Shown here piece by piece: positions 42,753 through 51,490 of a stretch of DNA of 64,000 bases. The position numbers were made by a program, and so were the translations under genes. The notes beneath the pieces were generated by a model that searched no databases, had not been told where the DNA came from, and saw only the letters and a list, made by a program, of their open reading frames with translations. The stretch's first letter is position 1, and every line of letters starts with the position of its first letter. This DNA comes from Streptomyces sp. NBC_00259 (GTDB lineage: Bacteria > Actinomycetota > Actinomycetes > Streptomycetales > Streptomycetaceae). The stretch covers positions 4,715,501 through 4,779,500 of the forward strand of contig NZ_CP108080.1 in NCBI RefSeq assembly GCF_036181745.1, in the 5' to 3' direction.

Positions 42753-43595
42753 TCAGGCCACCGAGGCCGCGCCGGAGGACTCGGCTTCCGCACCCGACGA
42801 CTCGAGCTCCTCGCGGATGCTCGTGGCGACGGTGGGATGGACCGGGAGCGCGAGATGGCCGATGCCGCTCACGCGGACGTTCCGCACGATCAGGTCGGGG
42901 TGCTCCAGGCGGGCCGTCTCGAGCGGAACCATCAACTGGTCGAGGTCGCTCCAGAAGCTGACGAACCTGGTCCGGCAGCCCGGCGCGGGCTGCCGCAACT
43001 CCTCGATCACGGCGGAACCCGGACGCATCTGGCGCACGATGGGGTGAGCGCTCGCGAGCGGGGCGACGCCGGTGCCCGAATGGGGCGTGCCGAGGGTGAC
43101 GAGCGTGCGGACGCGGCGGTCACCGCCGAGGCGCTGGACGTAGTACCTCGCGATGAGGCCGCCGAGGCTGTGTCCGACGATGTCGACCCGCTGGTGGCCG
43201 GTCCGGACGCAGATCTCCTCGACATGGCGGCCCAGCAACTCGGCGGCCGCCCGGATGTCACAGGTCAGCGGTGAGTAGTTGAGCGACTCCACATGGCGCC
43301 CGCCGGGCCGGGTGAGGGTACGGCGCAGCAGGACGAAGACGGAGCGGTTGTCGACGAAGCCGTGGAGGAGAACGGCGGGCGGGCCCGGCGGTCCCTGGGC
43401 GGGCAGTACGGAGGCGCCGTCCCCTGACGCCGCGTCGGGGGCCCGCTCGGGCGTGCGGCGCCCCGGGGCGTGGCGCTCGGGAGCGATGCCCGATGGGTAG
43501 AGGAGCAGATGCCCGGCGAGAATGGCCAGCTCCAGGGCCGTGGCCCGCAGCAAGGCGATCGACATTCGTATCCGCAAGAGCGGCAGGAACCCCAT
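42753..43595 (-). CDS. Membrane-anchored alpha/beta-hydrolase (lipase-like)
   Basis: A 280-residue lipase-like protein. An N-terminal hydrophobic segment (about 11-33) is a signal anchor. The oxyanion motif HGF is at 78-80, the nucleophile S143 is in IVGHSLGGLIARYY, and a histidine in GIGHLALPVHPTV near the end completes the triad. The closest families are triacylglycerol lipases and Streptomyces extracellular esterases. ATG at 43595 follows GGGAGG by 6 bases; longer in-frame starts add an Arg-rich segment. The 210 bases to the M23 gene carry that gene's promoter. Substrate unknown. Confidence 0.87.
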   Translation of the reverse strand: MGFLPLLRIRMSIALLRATALELAILAGHLLLYPSGIAPERHAPGRRTPERAPDAASGDGASVLPAQGPPGPPAVLLHGFVDNRSVFVLLRRTLTRPGGRHVESLNYSPLTCDIRAAAELLGRHVEEICVRTGHQRVDIVGHSLGGLIARYYVQRLGGDRRVRTLVTLGTPHSGTGVAPLASAHPIVRQMRPGSAVIEELRQPAPGCRTRFVSFWSDLDQLMVPLETARLEHPDLIVRNVRVSGIGHLALPVHPTVATSIREELESSGAEAESSGAASVA

Positions 43596-43870
43596 GGCCG
43601 ACCTCCCGAACGGCGCACGGGTGGGCGGCTCCGTCCCCCGTATGCCCTCATGGGGCTGCCGACGGGTCGCGCCCTCGTACCGTCGCGCCGCGCGGCCGGC
43701 GGCACGGTGGTACGACGACCGAATGGCGGCTCCCCTGGCGATCGTCCCGGCTGCGGGTGTGCGGCTCCGAATGCGGGTACGACGCGTAGCGAACATGTCC
43801 CACGTGTGATTTCCCCCTCGCTGTCCACCGCGAAACGGCCGGTTGCGGGATGCTGTAGATAACGTTCGTT

Positions 43871-43881
43871 CACCTCAGGTG
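43871..43881. promoter_or_regulatory. Palindrome upstream of icmB
   Basis: CACCTCAGGTG is an 11-base palindrome, preceded directly by AACGTTCGTT, itself nearly palindromic, and by TAGATA at 43855-43860. These lie 35-60 bases before icmB in the 320-base gap 43596-43915, which otherwise holds no gene. They may form an operator overlapping the promoter. Confidence 0.35.
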
Positions 43882-43915
43882 CCAATGGCGGCACAGGCGG
43901 TATGTGGAGGCAGTG

Positions 43916-44329
43916 ATGGGTGTGACCGGTCCGATCCGCGTGGTGGTGGCCAAGCCGGGTCTCGACGGCCACGATCGCGGCGCGAAGGTGATCGCACGGG
44001 CTCTGCGGGACGCCGGTATGGAGGTCATCTACACCGGGCTCCACCAGACCCCCGAGCAGATCGTGGACACCGCGATCCAGGAGGACGCCGACGCGATCGG
44101 CCTCTCCATCCTGTCCGGCGCGCACAACACGCTCTTCGTGAAGGTGATCGAGCTGTTGAAGGAGCGCGACGCGGAGGACATCAAGGTCTTCGGCGGCGGC
44201 ATCATTCCGGAGGCGGACATCCCGCCGCTGAAGGAGAAGGGCGTCGCGGAGATCTTCACCCCGGGCGCGACGACGACATCGATCGTCGACTGGGTCAACG
44301 CGAACGTGCGGCAAGCGGCCGACGCGTAG
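43916..44329 (+). CDS. icmB: Cobalamin-binding small subunit of isobutyryl-CoA mutase (IcmB)
   Basis: A 137-residue B12-binding Rossmann domain. The cobalamin signature D17-x-H19-x-x-G22 (in [10 protein letters not shown]) supplies the histidine that ligates cobalt; LSILSGAHN and [10 protein letters not shown] are the other nucleotide-loop contacts. Length and motifs equal IcmB, which joins the separate large subunit IcmA to interconvert isobutyryl-CoA and butyryl-CoA, linking valine catabolism to fatty acid and polyketide precursors. No large subunit is in the window. ATG at 43916 follows GTGGAGG; GTG codons just upstream overlap the ribosome site. A methylmalonyl-CoA mutase accessory role is the alternative. 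Confidence 0.9.
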   Translation: MGVTGPIRVVVAKPGLDGHDRGAKVIARALRDAGMEVIYTGLHQTPEQIVDTAIQEDADAIGLSILSGAHNTLFVKVIELLKERDAEDIKVFGGGIIPEADIPPLKEKGVAEIFTPGATTTSIVDWVNANVRQAADA

Positions 44330-44398
44330 CGCCCCCGGCGAACGGCGGTACGGGAGGCGGTACGGACGGCACAGGGCGCGCCGGTACCGCACCCGGGG

Positions 44399-46018
44399 CT
44401 AGAGGGTGTCGCCCTGGGGCGTGAGTTCCGTGTGCATCGTGGCGCGGAAGCGCAGCGTGGAGACGAGGCGCTGGAAGGCCTCGGACCAGTAGCCGCCCGC
44501 GCCGGGCGATGCGCCCTCCGGTTCGTCGGGCGTGGCCGTGAGGAGGTCGAGGCGGCTCGCCTCCGCCGGATCGAGGCAGCGCTCCGCGAGGCCCATGACA
44601 CCGCTGAAACTCCACGGGTAGCTCCCCGCGTCCCGCGCGATGTCGAGCGCGTCGACGACCGCGCGGCCGAGCGGCTCCGCCCACGGCACCGCGCAGACGC
44701 CGAGCAGCTGGAACGCCTCCGACAGCCCGTGCGCCGATATGAACGCGGCCACCCACGCCGCCCGTTCCTCCGCGGGCAGCGTCGCCAGGAGCTTCGCCCG
44801 CTCGGCGAGCGAGGACGTACCGGGGCCGGTCGCCGGTGGCTCGGACGGCGCGCCCAGGAGGGCGCGGGCCCAGTCCGGGTCGCGCTGACGCACCGCCGCC
44901 CGGCACCACGCCGCGTGCAGCTCACCGCCCCAGTCGTCGGCGACGGGCAGGGCGACGATCTCCTCGGGCGTCCGGCCGCCGAGCCGCTCCGTCCAGGCCG
45001 GAAGCGGCGCGGCCTCGACCAACTGGCCCAGCCACCACGAGCGTTCGCCCCGGCCGGAAGGCGCCGTCGGAACGACTCCGTCCCGCTGCATCTCCGCGTC
45101 GCATGCGTGCGGAGCCTCGACCGCGATCCCCGCCGCGCGCTTCGTGCGGTCCAGGCCGACACAGTCGGCGGCCCGGGCCGCCATCCGCCCGGCGAGCGCG
45201 GAGTGCGGCAGCGCGGACAGCAGCTCGGCCGCGGTCGCCCGGACATTGCGGCTGCGGTCGGCCAACGCCTGCTCCAGGAAGGGCTCGTCCGCGTCGGACA
45301 GCCCGGTGCGCAGGGAATCCAGGAACATCAGCCGGTCCTCCGCGCGCTCGGTCGCCCATGTCCGTGCCAGCAGGGCCGATGCCGCCGCCGGATCGTGGGC
45401 ACGCAGGGAGCCGAGGAGCGCGACCCGCTCGGCGAACAGGCCCTCCTCCCACAGCTGCCGGACGGCCTCCGTGTCGGCGGGGCCCGGGAGCGCGGTGCCG
45501 GCCGACGTCCCGCGCAGGGCGAACTTCCAGTCCGCGTTGAGCCGGGCGAGCCAGATGCCGCGCGGTCCGGCGAAGCGCAGCGCCAGGGGCCGCAGATCGG
45601 TGCGTGCACGGGCCGCGTCGAGCAGGGCGGGCAGCGTGGACGACGGCGCCCGGTAGCCGTGCTCGTTGGCGGCGGTGAGCCACTGCGGCAGCAGCTCCGT
45701 CAGGTCCGGTGCGGTGCCGCGGCGGCCACCCGAGCTGGGCGCGGCCCGGTCGGCCAGCAGCAGCGCCAGCCGCCGCCGGGCCGCTTCGGGCAGCACCCGG
45801 CGGGTGTCGGGCGGCGCCGGCTCGGGCCTCGGCCGGGCCGTGGCGGGCCGCAGTCCGGCCCGTCGCCGCACCGTGTGCAGCGCGGCCGCGTCCAGCAGCG
45901 CGACGGGTGCCTCCCGGTCCGGGGCCAGGACGTCGGCCGGTGGTGTGCGCCGGTCGGTGCCGAGAAGGGCGGAGGTGACGAGCTCTTCCCAGGCGGTGGT
46001 GCCGGTGGTGCTGGACAT
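44399..46018 (-). CDS. DUF5691 protein of the MoxR/vWA module
   Basis: A 539-residue cytoplasmic protein, mostly alpha-helical, of the DUF5691 group. It begins TAWEELVTSALLGTDRRTPP, the family start, and contains HEAT-like helical repeats in the middle (for example LFAERVALLGSLRAHDPAAA, NVRATAAELLSALPHSALAG). No catalytic motif is visible. The gene starts 19 bases after the SWIM gene on the same strand; both are divergent from the MoxR-DUF5682-vWA operon. DUF5691 genes are commonly found with these partners, so it is likely an adaptor or scaffold of the module. Convergent with icmB. Confidence 0.85.
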   Translation of the reverse strand: MSSTTGTTAWEELVTSALLGTDRRTPPADVLAPDREAPVALLDAAALHTVRRRAGLRPATARPRPEPAPPDTRRVLPEAARRRLALLLADRAAPSSGGRRGTAPDLTELLPQWLTAANEHGYRAPSSTLPALLDAARARTDLRPLALRFAGPRGIWLARLNADWKFALRGTSAGTALPGPADTEAVRQLWEEGLFAERVALLGSLRAHDPAAASALLARTWATERAEDRLMFLDSLRTGLSDADEPFLEQALADRSRNVRATAAELLSALPHSALAGRMAARAADCVGLDRTKRAAGIAVEAPHACDAEMQRDGVVPTAPSGRGERSWWLGQLVEAAPLPAWTERLGGRTPEEIVALPVADDWGGELHAAWCRAAVRQRDPDWARALLGAPSEPPATGPGTSSLAERAKLLATLPAEERAAWVAAFISAHGLSEAFQLLGVCAVPWAEPLGRAVVDALDIARDAGSYPWSFSGVMGLAERCLDPAEASRLDLLTATPDEPEGASPGAGGYWSEAFQRLVSTLRFRATMHTELTPQGDTL

Positions 46019-46037
46019 CGCGTCCTCCGTGGTGCGT

Positions 46038-47384
46038 TCAGGTGAGGGTGACCGTCTCGGCGCTGTCGTCGGACCAGGCGGCCAGCGGGACGAAGCCGCG
46101 GTGACCGCACTCGCCGAAGACGGTGACCGGACTGCCGCCGGACAGCGCGGCGAGCTTCCACAGCCCAGGCCGGGAGAGCGCGGCGGGAGCGACGGGAAGC
46201 GCGGACCGCCCGTCCGCGTCGGCCAGCTGCCAGCCGTCGTCCCCCGGCACCGGTATGGCGTCCGTCAGCGTGACCGGCCACGAGTCCAGCCACGGGTCGT
46301 CGCGCAGCGCGGCCCCATAGGCGGCGAGCGCGTCCTGAGTGGTGCCGCCCGGGGGCGGTGCCTTGATGGGGACCGGGGCGCCGAACTGCTCGCCCAGATC
46401 CGCCCGGAGCTGCCCCGCGCCCCCGTACGGAACGACCTCGGCGTCGATCATCAGCCCCGCCGGCAGGGCCAGTTGCGGCGCGCGGCCGGCCACGCCGAAG
46501 GAGAGCAGCAGGGCCGTGCGGTGCGTCTCCCGCCCGTACAGCCAGACGCGCCGGCTGGTGATCCTGCCGTCCGCCGAGTCGTACTGCGCGAGCACCAGCC
46601 AGTCGTCCCGGACGGCGGGGCCCTCGGCGGGAGCGGTCAGCCCCACCCTGGTGCGCACGGTCGCGGCGAGCGGCTCGGGCAGCCGGTCGATGCCGAGCCA
46701 GGCCCGGTCGAGGAGGTGCACCAGCGCGGACTCCTCCAGCAGCCGGACGGGCCAGCCGGGGCCGGAGCCGGGGACGGCGCCCAGCTCCCGCACCCGTCCG
46801 GCCAGCCCGGGGGCCTGGGCGTCGACCATGCGCGCGGCCGTCTCCTCCCACAGTCCGTACCCGGAACGCTCCGCCGAGGCCAGGCCGCCCCGCAGCAGAT
46901 CCGCCAGCCGCTGCTCCAACTCCCGGGCTCCCGCGGTGATCCGGCTCGCCCTGCGCTCCGCCCTGCGCCGGGCCGCCTCCGGATCGGCGGACTTCGCGGA
47001 CCGCCCCTCGGCCGCGCCCCCCTCCTCCTGGTCGGCGGCGCGCTTGCGGCGTCCCGCCAGCCATGCGTCGGCCCAGTCCGGCACCTCGCCGTCCCGGACG
47101 CTCTCCTTGTCCCCCGCCCAGAGCAGCAGCAGCCCCAGCGCGTGCTTGCACGGGAACTTCCGGCTCGGACAACTGCACTTGTACGCCGGGCCCGTCGTGT
47201 CCACGATCGTCTGATACGGCTTGCTGCCGCTGCCCTTGCACAGGCCCCAGACGGCACCGCCGCCGCTGCCCGCCCCGGACCACGGGCCTGCCGTGCCCAG
47301 CTTGCTTCCCGCCTTGCGTGACGCGGCGTCAGGAGCCAGAGCCAGCACCTGTTCCGCCGTCCAGCGCACCCCCTGCTGATTCAT
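46038..47384 (-). CDS. SWIM zinc-finger protein of the MoxR/vWA module
   Basis: A 448-residue protein. The SWIM finger C70-x-C72-x6-C79-x-H81 (YKCSCPSRKFPCKHALGL) is predicted to bind zinc and contact nucleic acid or protein. The N-terminus MNQQGVRWTAEQVLALAPD is conserved among these proteins. A basic Arg-rich linker (about 110-150) leads to a long domain ending in a beta-rich part (VTVFGECGHRGFVPLAAW). ATG at 47384. First gene of the SWIM-DUF5691 operon. Function unknown; the finger makes it the best candidate for target recognition in the module. Confidence 0.87.
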   Translation of the reverse strand: MNQQGVRWTAEQVLALAPDAASRKAGSKLGTAGPWSGAGSGGGAVWGLCKGSGSKPYQTIVDTTGPAYKCSCPSRKFPCKHALGLLLLWAGDKESVRDGEVPDWADAWLAGRRKRAADQEEGGAAEGRSAKSADPEAARRRAERRASRITAGARELEQRLADLLRGGLASAERSGYGLWEETAARMVDAQAPGLAGRVRELGAVPGSGPGWPVRLLEESALVHLLDRAWLGIDRLPEPLAATVRTRVGLTAPAEGPAVRDDWLVLAQYDSADGRITSRRVWLYGRETHRTALLLSFGVAGRAPQLALPAGLMIDAEVVPYGGAGQLRADLGEQFGAPVPIKAPPPGGTTQDALAAYGAALRDDPWLDSWPVTLTDAIPVPGDDGWQLADADGRSALPVAPAALSRPGLWKLAALSGGSPVTVFGECGHRGFVPLAAWSDDSAETVTLT

Positions 47385-47517
47385 GCCGACGACGCTACGG
47401 GCCACCACTGACAATCGCCTCTGACCTGCGGCTTCGCCTCCTCCGCAACGGTTTGACTTTGCCTTTCCTCTGCGATTCGCTGCCGGGGACAACCCGACGA
47501 TCCTTGGGGGGATCCAC

Positions 47518-47940
47518 ATGCGCCGGTCCATCCGTACCGCCGTCTGCACGCTCGCTGCCGCGGGCCTCGCCTTCGGCCTGACCGCCTGTTCCGAGGCCGC
47601 GGACAAGGCGGTCGACCAGGTCGACAAGGCCGTGACCGACACGTACGAGGTGACCTACGAGGTCACCGGCAAGAACGTCGACTCGATCGAGTACCACGCG
47701 GGCGGCGGCACGGCCATGGAGCCGAAGATCGAGACGGTGCAGAAGCCCACGCTGCCGTGGAAGAAGACCGTGACGCTGAAGGGCATCATGCCGCCCGCCG
47801 TCATGCCGGTCGCGGTGGACGCCGCCGGCGCCGAGGTCACCTGCCGGATCACCTACCAGGGCAAGGCGATCAAGGAGGCGAAGGGCGAGGGCATCGCGAC
47901 CACCGGCGGCTGCATCGCGGTCTCGCCGCTCGCGGGATAA
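47518..47940 (+). CDS. Lipoprotein, MmpS-like
   Basis: A 140-residue lipoprotein. The signal peptide ends at the lipobox LTAC (cysteine 24), so the mature protein is lipid-anchored outside the membrane. The mature part (YEVTYEVTGKNVDSIEYHAGG, then WKKTVTL and a two-cysteine C-terminus with VTCRITYQG and GGCIAV) resembles the MmpS beta-sandwich fold of mycobacteria; the two cysteines probably form a disulfide. No MmpL partner is adjacent. ATG at 47518 follows GGGGGG. It is placed between the two halves of the MoxR module, but its membership is doubtful. Confidence 0.83.
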   Translation: MRRSIRTAVCTLAAAGLAFGLTACSEAADKAVDQVDKAVTDTYEVTYEVTGKNVDSIEYHAGGGTAMEPKIETVQKPTLPWKKTVTLKGIMPPAVMPVAVDAAGAEVTCRITYQGKAIKEAKGEGIATTGGCIAVSPLAG

Positions 47941-48050
47941 CTCCTCGACCGAGCCGCTGACTTCGGCCCTGACCTGCGGGAACGGGCCGTTGTCAGTGGC
48001 GTGGTGCACGGTGGGATCCACACCCGGTCGAACGATCTGGAGGGGGATCC

Positions 48051-49163
48051 ATGACCGTGCCCGAAACCACGGCGGACACCGGCGCCGAGGCCCTGCGGCC
48101 GCATGCGGAGGACGCCTTCGCCGACGAGCTCAAGGCCCTGGCCGCGGCGGACGACCGCCCGCGTCCGGCCCGCTGGCGGCTGTCGCCGTGGGCCGTGGCC
48201 ACGTATCTGCTCGGCGGCACGCTGCCCGACGGGACGGTGATCACACCCAAGTACGTGGGCCCGCGCCGGATCGTCGAGGTCGCCGTCACGACGCTCGCGA
48301 CCGACCGCGCGCTGCTCCTTCTCGGCGTGCCCGGCACCGCCAAGACCTGGGTCTCCGAGCATCTGGCCGCGGCGGTCAGCGGAGACTCGACCCTGCTCGT
48401 GCAGGGCACCGCCGGCACGCCCGAGGAGGCGATCCGGTACGGCTGGAACTACGCGCGGCTGCTCGCCCACGGCCCCAGCCGTGACGCCCTCGTGCCCAGC
48501 CCGGTCATGCGCGCGATGTCGGACGGTATGACCGCGCGCGTCGAGGAGCTGACCCGCATTCCGGCGGACGTGCAGGACACGCTCATCACCATCCTGTCGG
48601 AGAAGACGCTGCCGATCCCGGAGCTGGGCCAGGAGGTCCAGGCGGTCCGCGGGTTCAACCTCATCGCCACCGCCAACGACCGGGACCGTGGGGTCAACGA
48701 TCTGTCGAGCGCGCTCCGGCGCCGGTTCAACACCGTGGTCCTGCCGCTGCCCGCGACCCCGGACGCCGAGGTCGACATCGTGTCCCGGCGGGTGGACCAG
48801 ATAGGGCGCTCGCTCGATCTGCCCGCCGCGCCCGAGGGCGCGGACGAGATCCGCCGCGTCGTCACGGTCTTCCGTGAGCTGCGCGACGGCGTCACCGCGG
48901 ACGGGCGCACCAAGCTCAAGTCTCCCTCGGGGACGCTCTCCACGGCCGAGGCGATCTCCGTCGTCACCAACGGGCTGGCGCTCGCGGCGCACTTCGGGGA
49001 CGGAGTGCTGCGGCCGGGCGACGTGGCGGCCGGGATCCTCGGGGCGGTCGTCCGGGACCCGGCGGCCGACCGCGTCATCTGGCAGGAGTATCTGGAGACG
49101 GTCGTGCGTGAGCGGGACGGCTGGAAGGACTTCTACCGCGCCTGCCGCGAGGTGAGCGTATGA
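48051..49163 (+). CDS. MoxR-type AAA+ ATPase
   Basis: A 370-residue AAA+ ATPase. Walker A is GVPGTAKT at 92-99. Walker B is RVEELTR at 163-169, where the usual first acid (DE in MoxR) is E165 and the catalytic E166 is kept. Sensor 1 is N209 in IATAND, and the arginine finger is within ALRRRF at 221-226. A C-terminal helical lid follows. MoxR proteins act as chaperone-like remodelling machines with vWA partners. The stop overlaps the next ATG in ATGA, so MoxR, DUF5682 and vWA are translationally coupled. GGAGGGGG precedes the ATG. Confidence 0.92.
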   Translation: MTVPETTADTGAEALRPHAEDAFADELKALAAADDRPRPARWRLSPWAVATYLLGGTLPDGTVITPKYVGPRRIVEVAVTTLATDRALLLLGVPGTAKTWVSEHLAAAVSGDSTLLVQGTAGTPEEAIRYGWNYARLLAHGPSRDALVPSPVMRAMSDGMTARVEELTRIPADVQDTLITILSEKTLPIPELGQEVQAVRGFNLIATANDRDRGVNDLSSALRRRFNTVVLPLPATPDAEVDIVSRRVDQIGRSLDLPAAPEGADEIRRVVTVFRELRDGVTADGRTKLKSPSGTLSTAEAISVVTNGLALAAHFGDGVLRPGDVAAGILGAVVRDPAADRVIWQEYLETVVRERDGWKDFYRACREVSV

Positions 49164-51490
49164 CGTCACGGACGGCGCCCGCGCCGACGGCCTGGCCGGC
49201 CGAGGGCCCCCTGTTGCTCGGGGTGCGCCATCACGGGCCGGGGTCCGCCCGGGCGGTGCGGGCCGCGCTCGACGCCGCAGGGCCGAAGGCGCTGCTGATC
49301 GAGGGTCCGCCCGAGGGTGACGCGTTGCTGCCGCTCGCCGCCGACGAGGGCATGGTCCCGCCCGTCGCGCTCCTCGCGCATGCCGTGGACGATCCCGGCC
49401 GGGCCGCGTTCTGGCCGCTCGCCGAGTTCTCCCCCGAATGGGTCGCGATCCGCTGGGCCCTGGCGCACGACGTGCCCGTACGGTTCATCGACCTCCCCGC
49501 CGCCCACTCCCTGGCGGCCGCGACCGACCCCGGCTGGGGCGAAGGGGAGGACGAGGCGGACGGTGGAGAGGGCGCGCTGCGGATCGATCCCATCGCCGTG
49601 CTCGCCGACGCCGCCGGCTACGACGATCCGGAGCGCTGGTGGGAGGACGTGATCGAGCACCGCGGCACCACGGCCCCGCAGGACGGTGCGGACCCTGGCG
49701 GCCCGTTCGCACCGTTCACCGTGCTCGCCGAGGCCATGGCCGCTCTCCGGGAGACCTACGGGCACGGCGGGCACGCGCGTGACCTGGTCCGCGAGGCCCA
49801 TATGCGGATCCAGCTGCGCGCCGCCCGCAAGGAGTTCGGGGACGAGGTGGCCGTCGTCTGCGGAGCCTGGCATGTGCCGGCGCTGGCCGTCAGGTCGACG
49901 GCCACCGCGGACCGCGCCCTGCTGAAGGGGCTGCCGAAGGTCAGGACCGAGATGACCTGGGTGCCCTGGACCCACCGCAGGCTCGCCCGGCACAGCGGGT
50001 ACGGCGCGGGGATCGACTCCCCGGGCTGGTACGCGCACCTGTTCAGCGCCCCGGACCGTCCCGTCGAGCGCTGGATGACGAAGGTCGCCGGGCTGCTCAG
50101 GGACGAGGACCGGATGGTGTCCTCGGCCCATGTCATCGAGGCGGTCCGGCTCGCCGCGACGCTCGCCGCCATGCGGGCCCGTCCGCTCGCCGGGCTGGGC
50201 GAGACGACGGACGCGATCCGGGCCGTGATGTGCGACGGCTCCGACGTTCCGCTCGGGCTCGTCCACGACAAGCTGATCACCGGCGATGTGCTCGGCGAGG
50301 TCCCGGACACGGCCCCGGCCGTCCCGCTGCAGCGCGATCTGACCCGCCTCCAGCGCAGCCTGCGGCTCAAACCGGAGCTGTTGGAGCGGGAGCTGGAGCT
50401 CGACCTGCGCAAGGACACCGACGCCGCGCGCAGCCGGCTGCTGCACCGGCTCCGGCTCCTCGGCGTCGGCTGGGGCGCGCCGGAGGCGGGGCGTGGCTCG
50501 ACCGGCACCTTCCGGGAGACCTGGCGGCTGCGCTGGGAGCCCGAGCTGTACGTCAAGGTCGCCGAAGCGGGCGTGTGGGGCACCACGGTGCTCTCCGCCG
50601 CGACCGCCAGGGCGGAGGCGCAGGCCGTGTCGGCGACGGCGCTCGCCGATGTCACCTCCCTCGCCGAGCGCTGCCTGCTCGCCGAACTGCCCGAAGCCCT
50701 CCCGGTGGTGATGAAGGCCCTCGCCGACCGGGCCGCGCTGGACGCGGACGTCGGCCATCTCGCCCAGGCCCTGCCGGCGCTCGCCCGCTCCCTGCGGTAC
50801 GGAGACGTCCGTGCCACGGACACCGCGGCGCTCGGTGACGTGGCGGCCGGGCTCGCCGAGCGGATCTGCGTCGGGCTGCCGCCCGCCTGCACCGGCCTCG
50901 ACGCGGACGGCGCGGCCGAGATGCGGGGGCATCTCGACGGCGTCCACACGGCGATCGGACTGCTGCCGCGGGCCGAGGAGTTGAGCGGGCGCTGGGCGGA
51001 CGTGCTGCGCAAGCTCGCGCTGCGCGACACCGTGCCCGGGGTGATACGAGGGCGCGCGGTCCGGCTGCTGCTGGACGACGGCCGCCTCGCCGAGGACGAG
51101 GCCGCACGGCTGATGGGGCTTGCGCTCTCTCCCGGCACCCCGCCCGCCGACGCCGCGGCCTGGATCGAGGGCTTCGTCGGCGGTGCGTCGGGAGGCGGCA
51201 TGCTCCTGGTGCACGACGAGCGCCTCCTCGGACTGGTCGACGCCTGGCTGACATCCGTTCCGGCGAGCGCGTTCACGGATGTGCTGCCGCTGCTGAGGCG
51301 CACGTTCTCGGCATACGAGCCGGGCGTGCGCCGCACCCTCGGGGAACTGGTGCGGCGCGGCCCCGCGGCCGGGGGGCGGCCGGCGCGGGGAGAGGCAGGC
51401 GTGCCCGGATTCGGGGCCGGGCTCGACGAGGAGCGGGCGGACGCGGTGCTGCCCGTACTGCGGCTGATTCTGGAGGGGGAGCACGTATGA
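49160..51490 (+). CDS. DUF5682 protein of the MoxR/vWA module
   Basis: A 776-residue protein of unknown function. The N-terminal domain (about 15-270) has LLGVRHHGPGSARAVRAAL, LIEGPPEGDALLPL, and later VVCGAWHVPALAV; the H-H-G-P-G-S and G-A-W-H pattern with an early glutamate recalls the TIKI/TraB/ChaN metal-binding fold, but this is an inference. The remaining 500 residues are largely helical, with HEAT-like repeats (LADRAALDADVGHLAQALPA). No signal peptide. Start and stop overlap both neighbours by 4 bases (ATGA), so it is made in fixed ratio with MoxR and vWA. Confidence 0.87.
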   Translation: MTSRTAPAPTAWPAEGPLLLGVRHHGPGSARAVRAALDAAGPKALLIEGPPEGDALLPLAADEGMVPPVALLAHAVDDPGRAAFWPLAEFSPEWVAIRWALAHDVPVRFIDLPAAHSLAAATDPGWGEGEDEADGGEGALRIDPIAVLADAAGYDDPERWWEDVIEHRGTTAPQDGADPGGPFAPFTVLAEAMAALRETYGHGGHARDLVREAHMRIQLRAARKEFGDEVAVVCGAWHVPALAVRSTATADRALLKGLPKVRTEMTWVPWTHRRLARHSGYGAGIDSPGWYAHLFSAPDRPVERWMTKVAGLLRDEDRMVSSAHVIEAVRLAATLAAMRARPLAGLGETTDAIRAVMCDGSDVPLGLVHDKLITGDVLGEVPDTAPAVPLQRDLTRLQRSLRLKPELLERELELDLRKDTDAARSRLLHRLRLLGVGWGAPEAGRGSTGTFRETWRLRWEPELYVKVAEAGVWGTTVLSAATARAEAQAVSATALADVTSLAERCLLAELPEALPVVMKALADRAALDADVGHLAQALPALARSLRYGDVRATDTAALGDVAAGLAERICVGLPPACTGLDADGAAEMRGHLDGVHTAIGLLPRAEELSGRWADVLRKLALRDTVPGVIRGRAVRLLLDDGRLAEDEAARLMGLALSPGTPPADAAAWIEGFVGGASGGGMLLVHDERLLGLVDAWLTSVPASAFTDVLPLLRRTFSAYEPGVRRTLGELVRRGPAAGGRPARGEAGVPGFGAGLDEERADAVLPVLRLILEGEHV

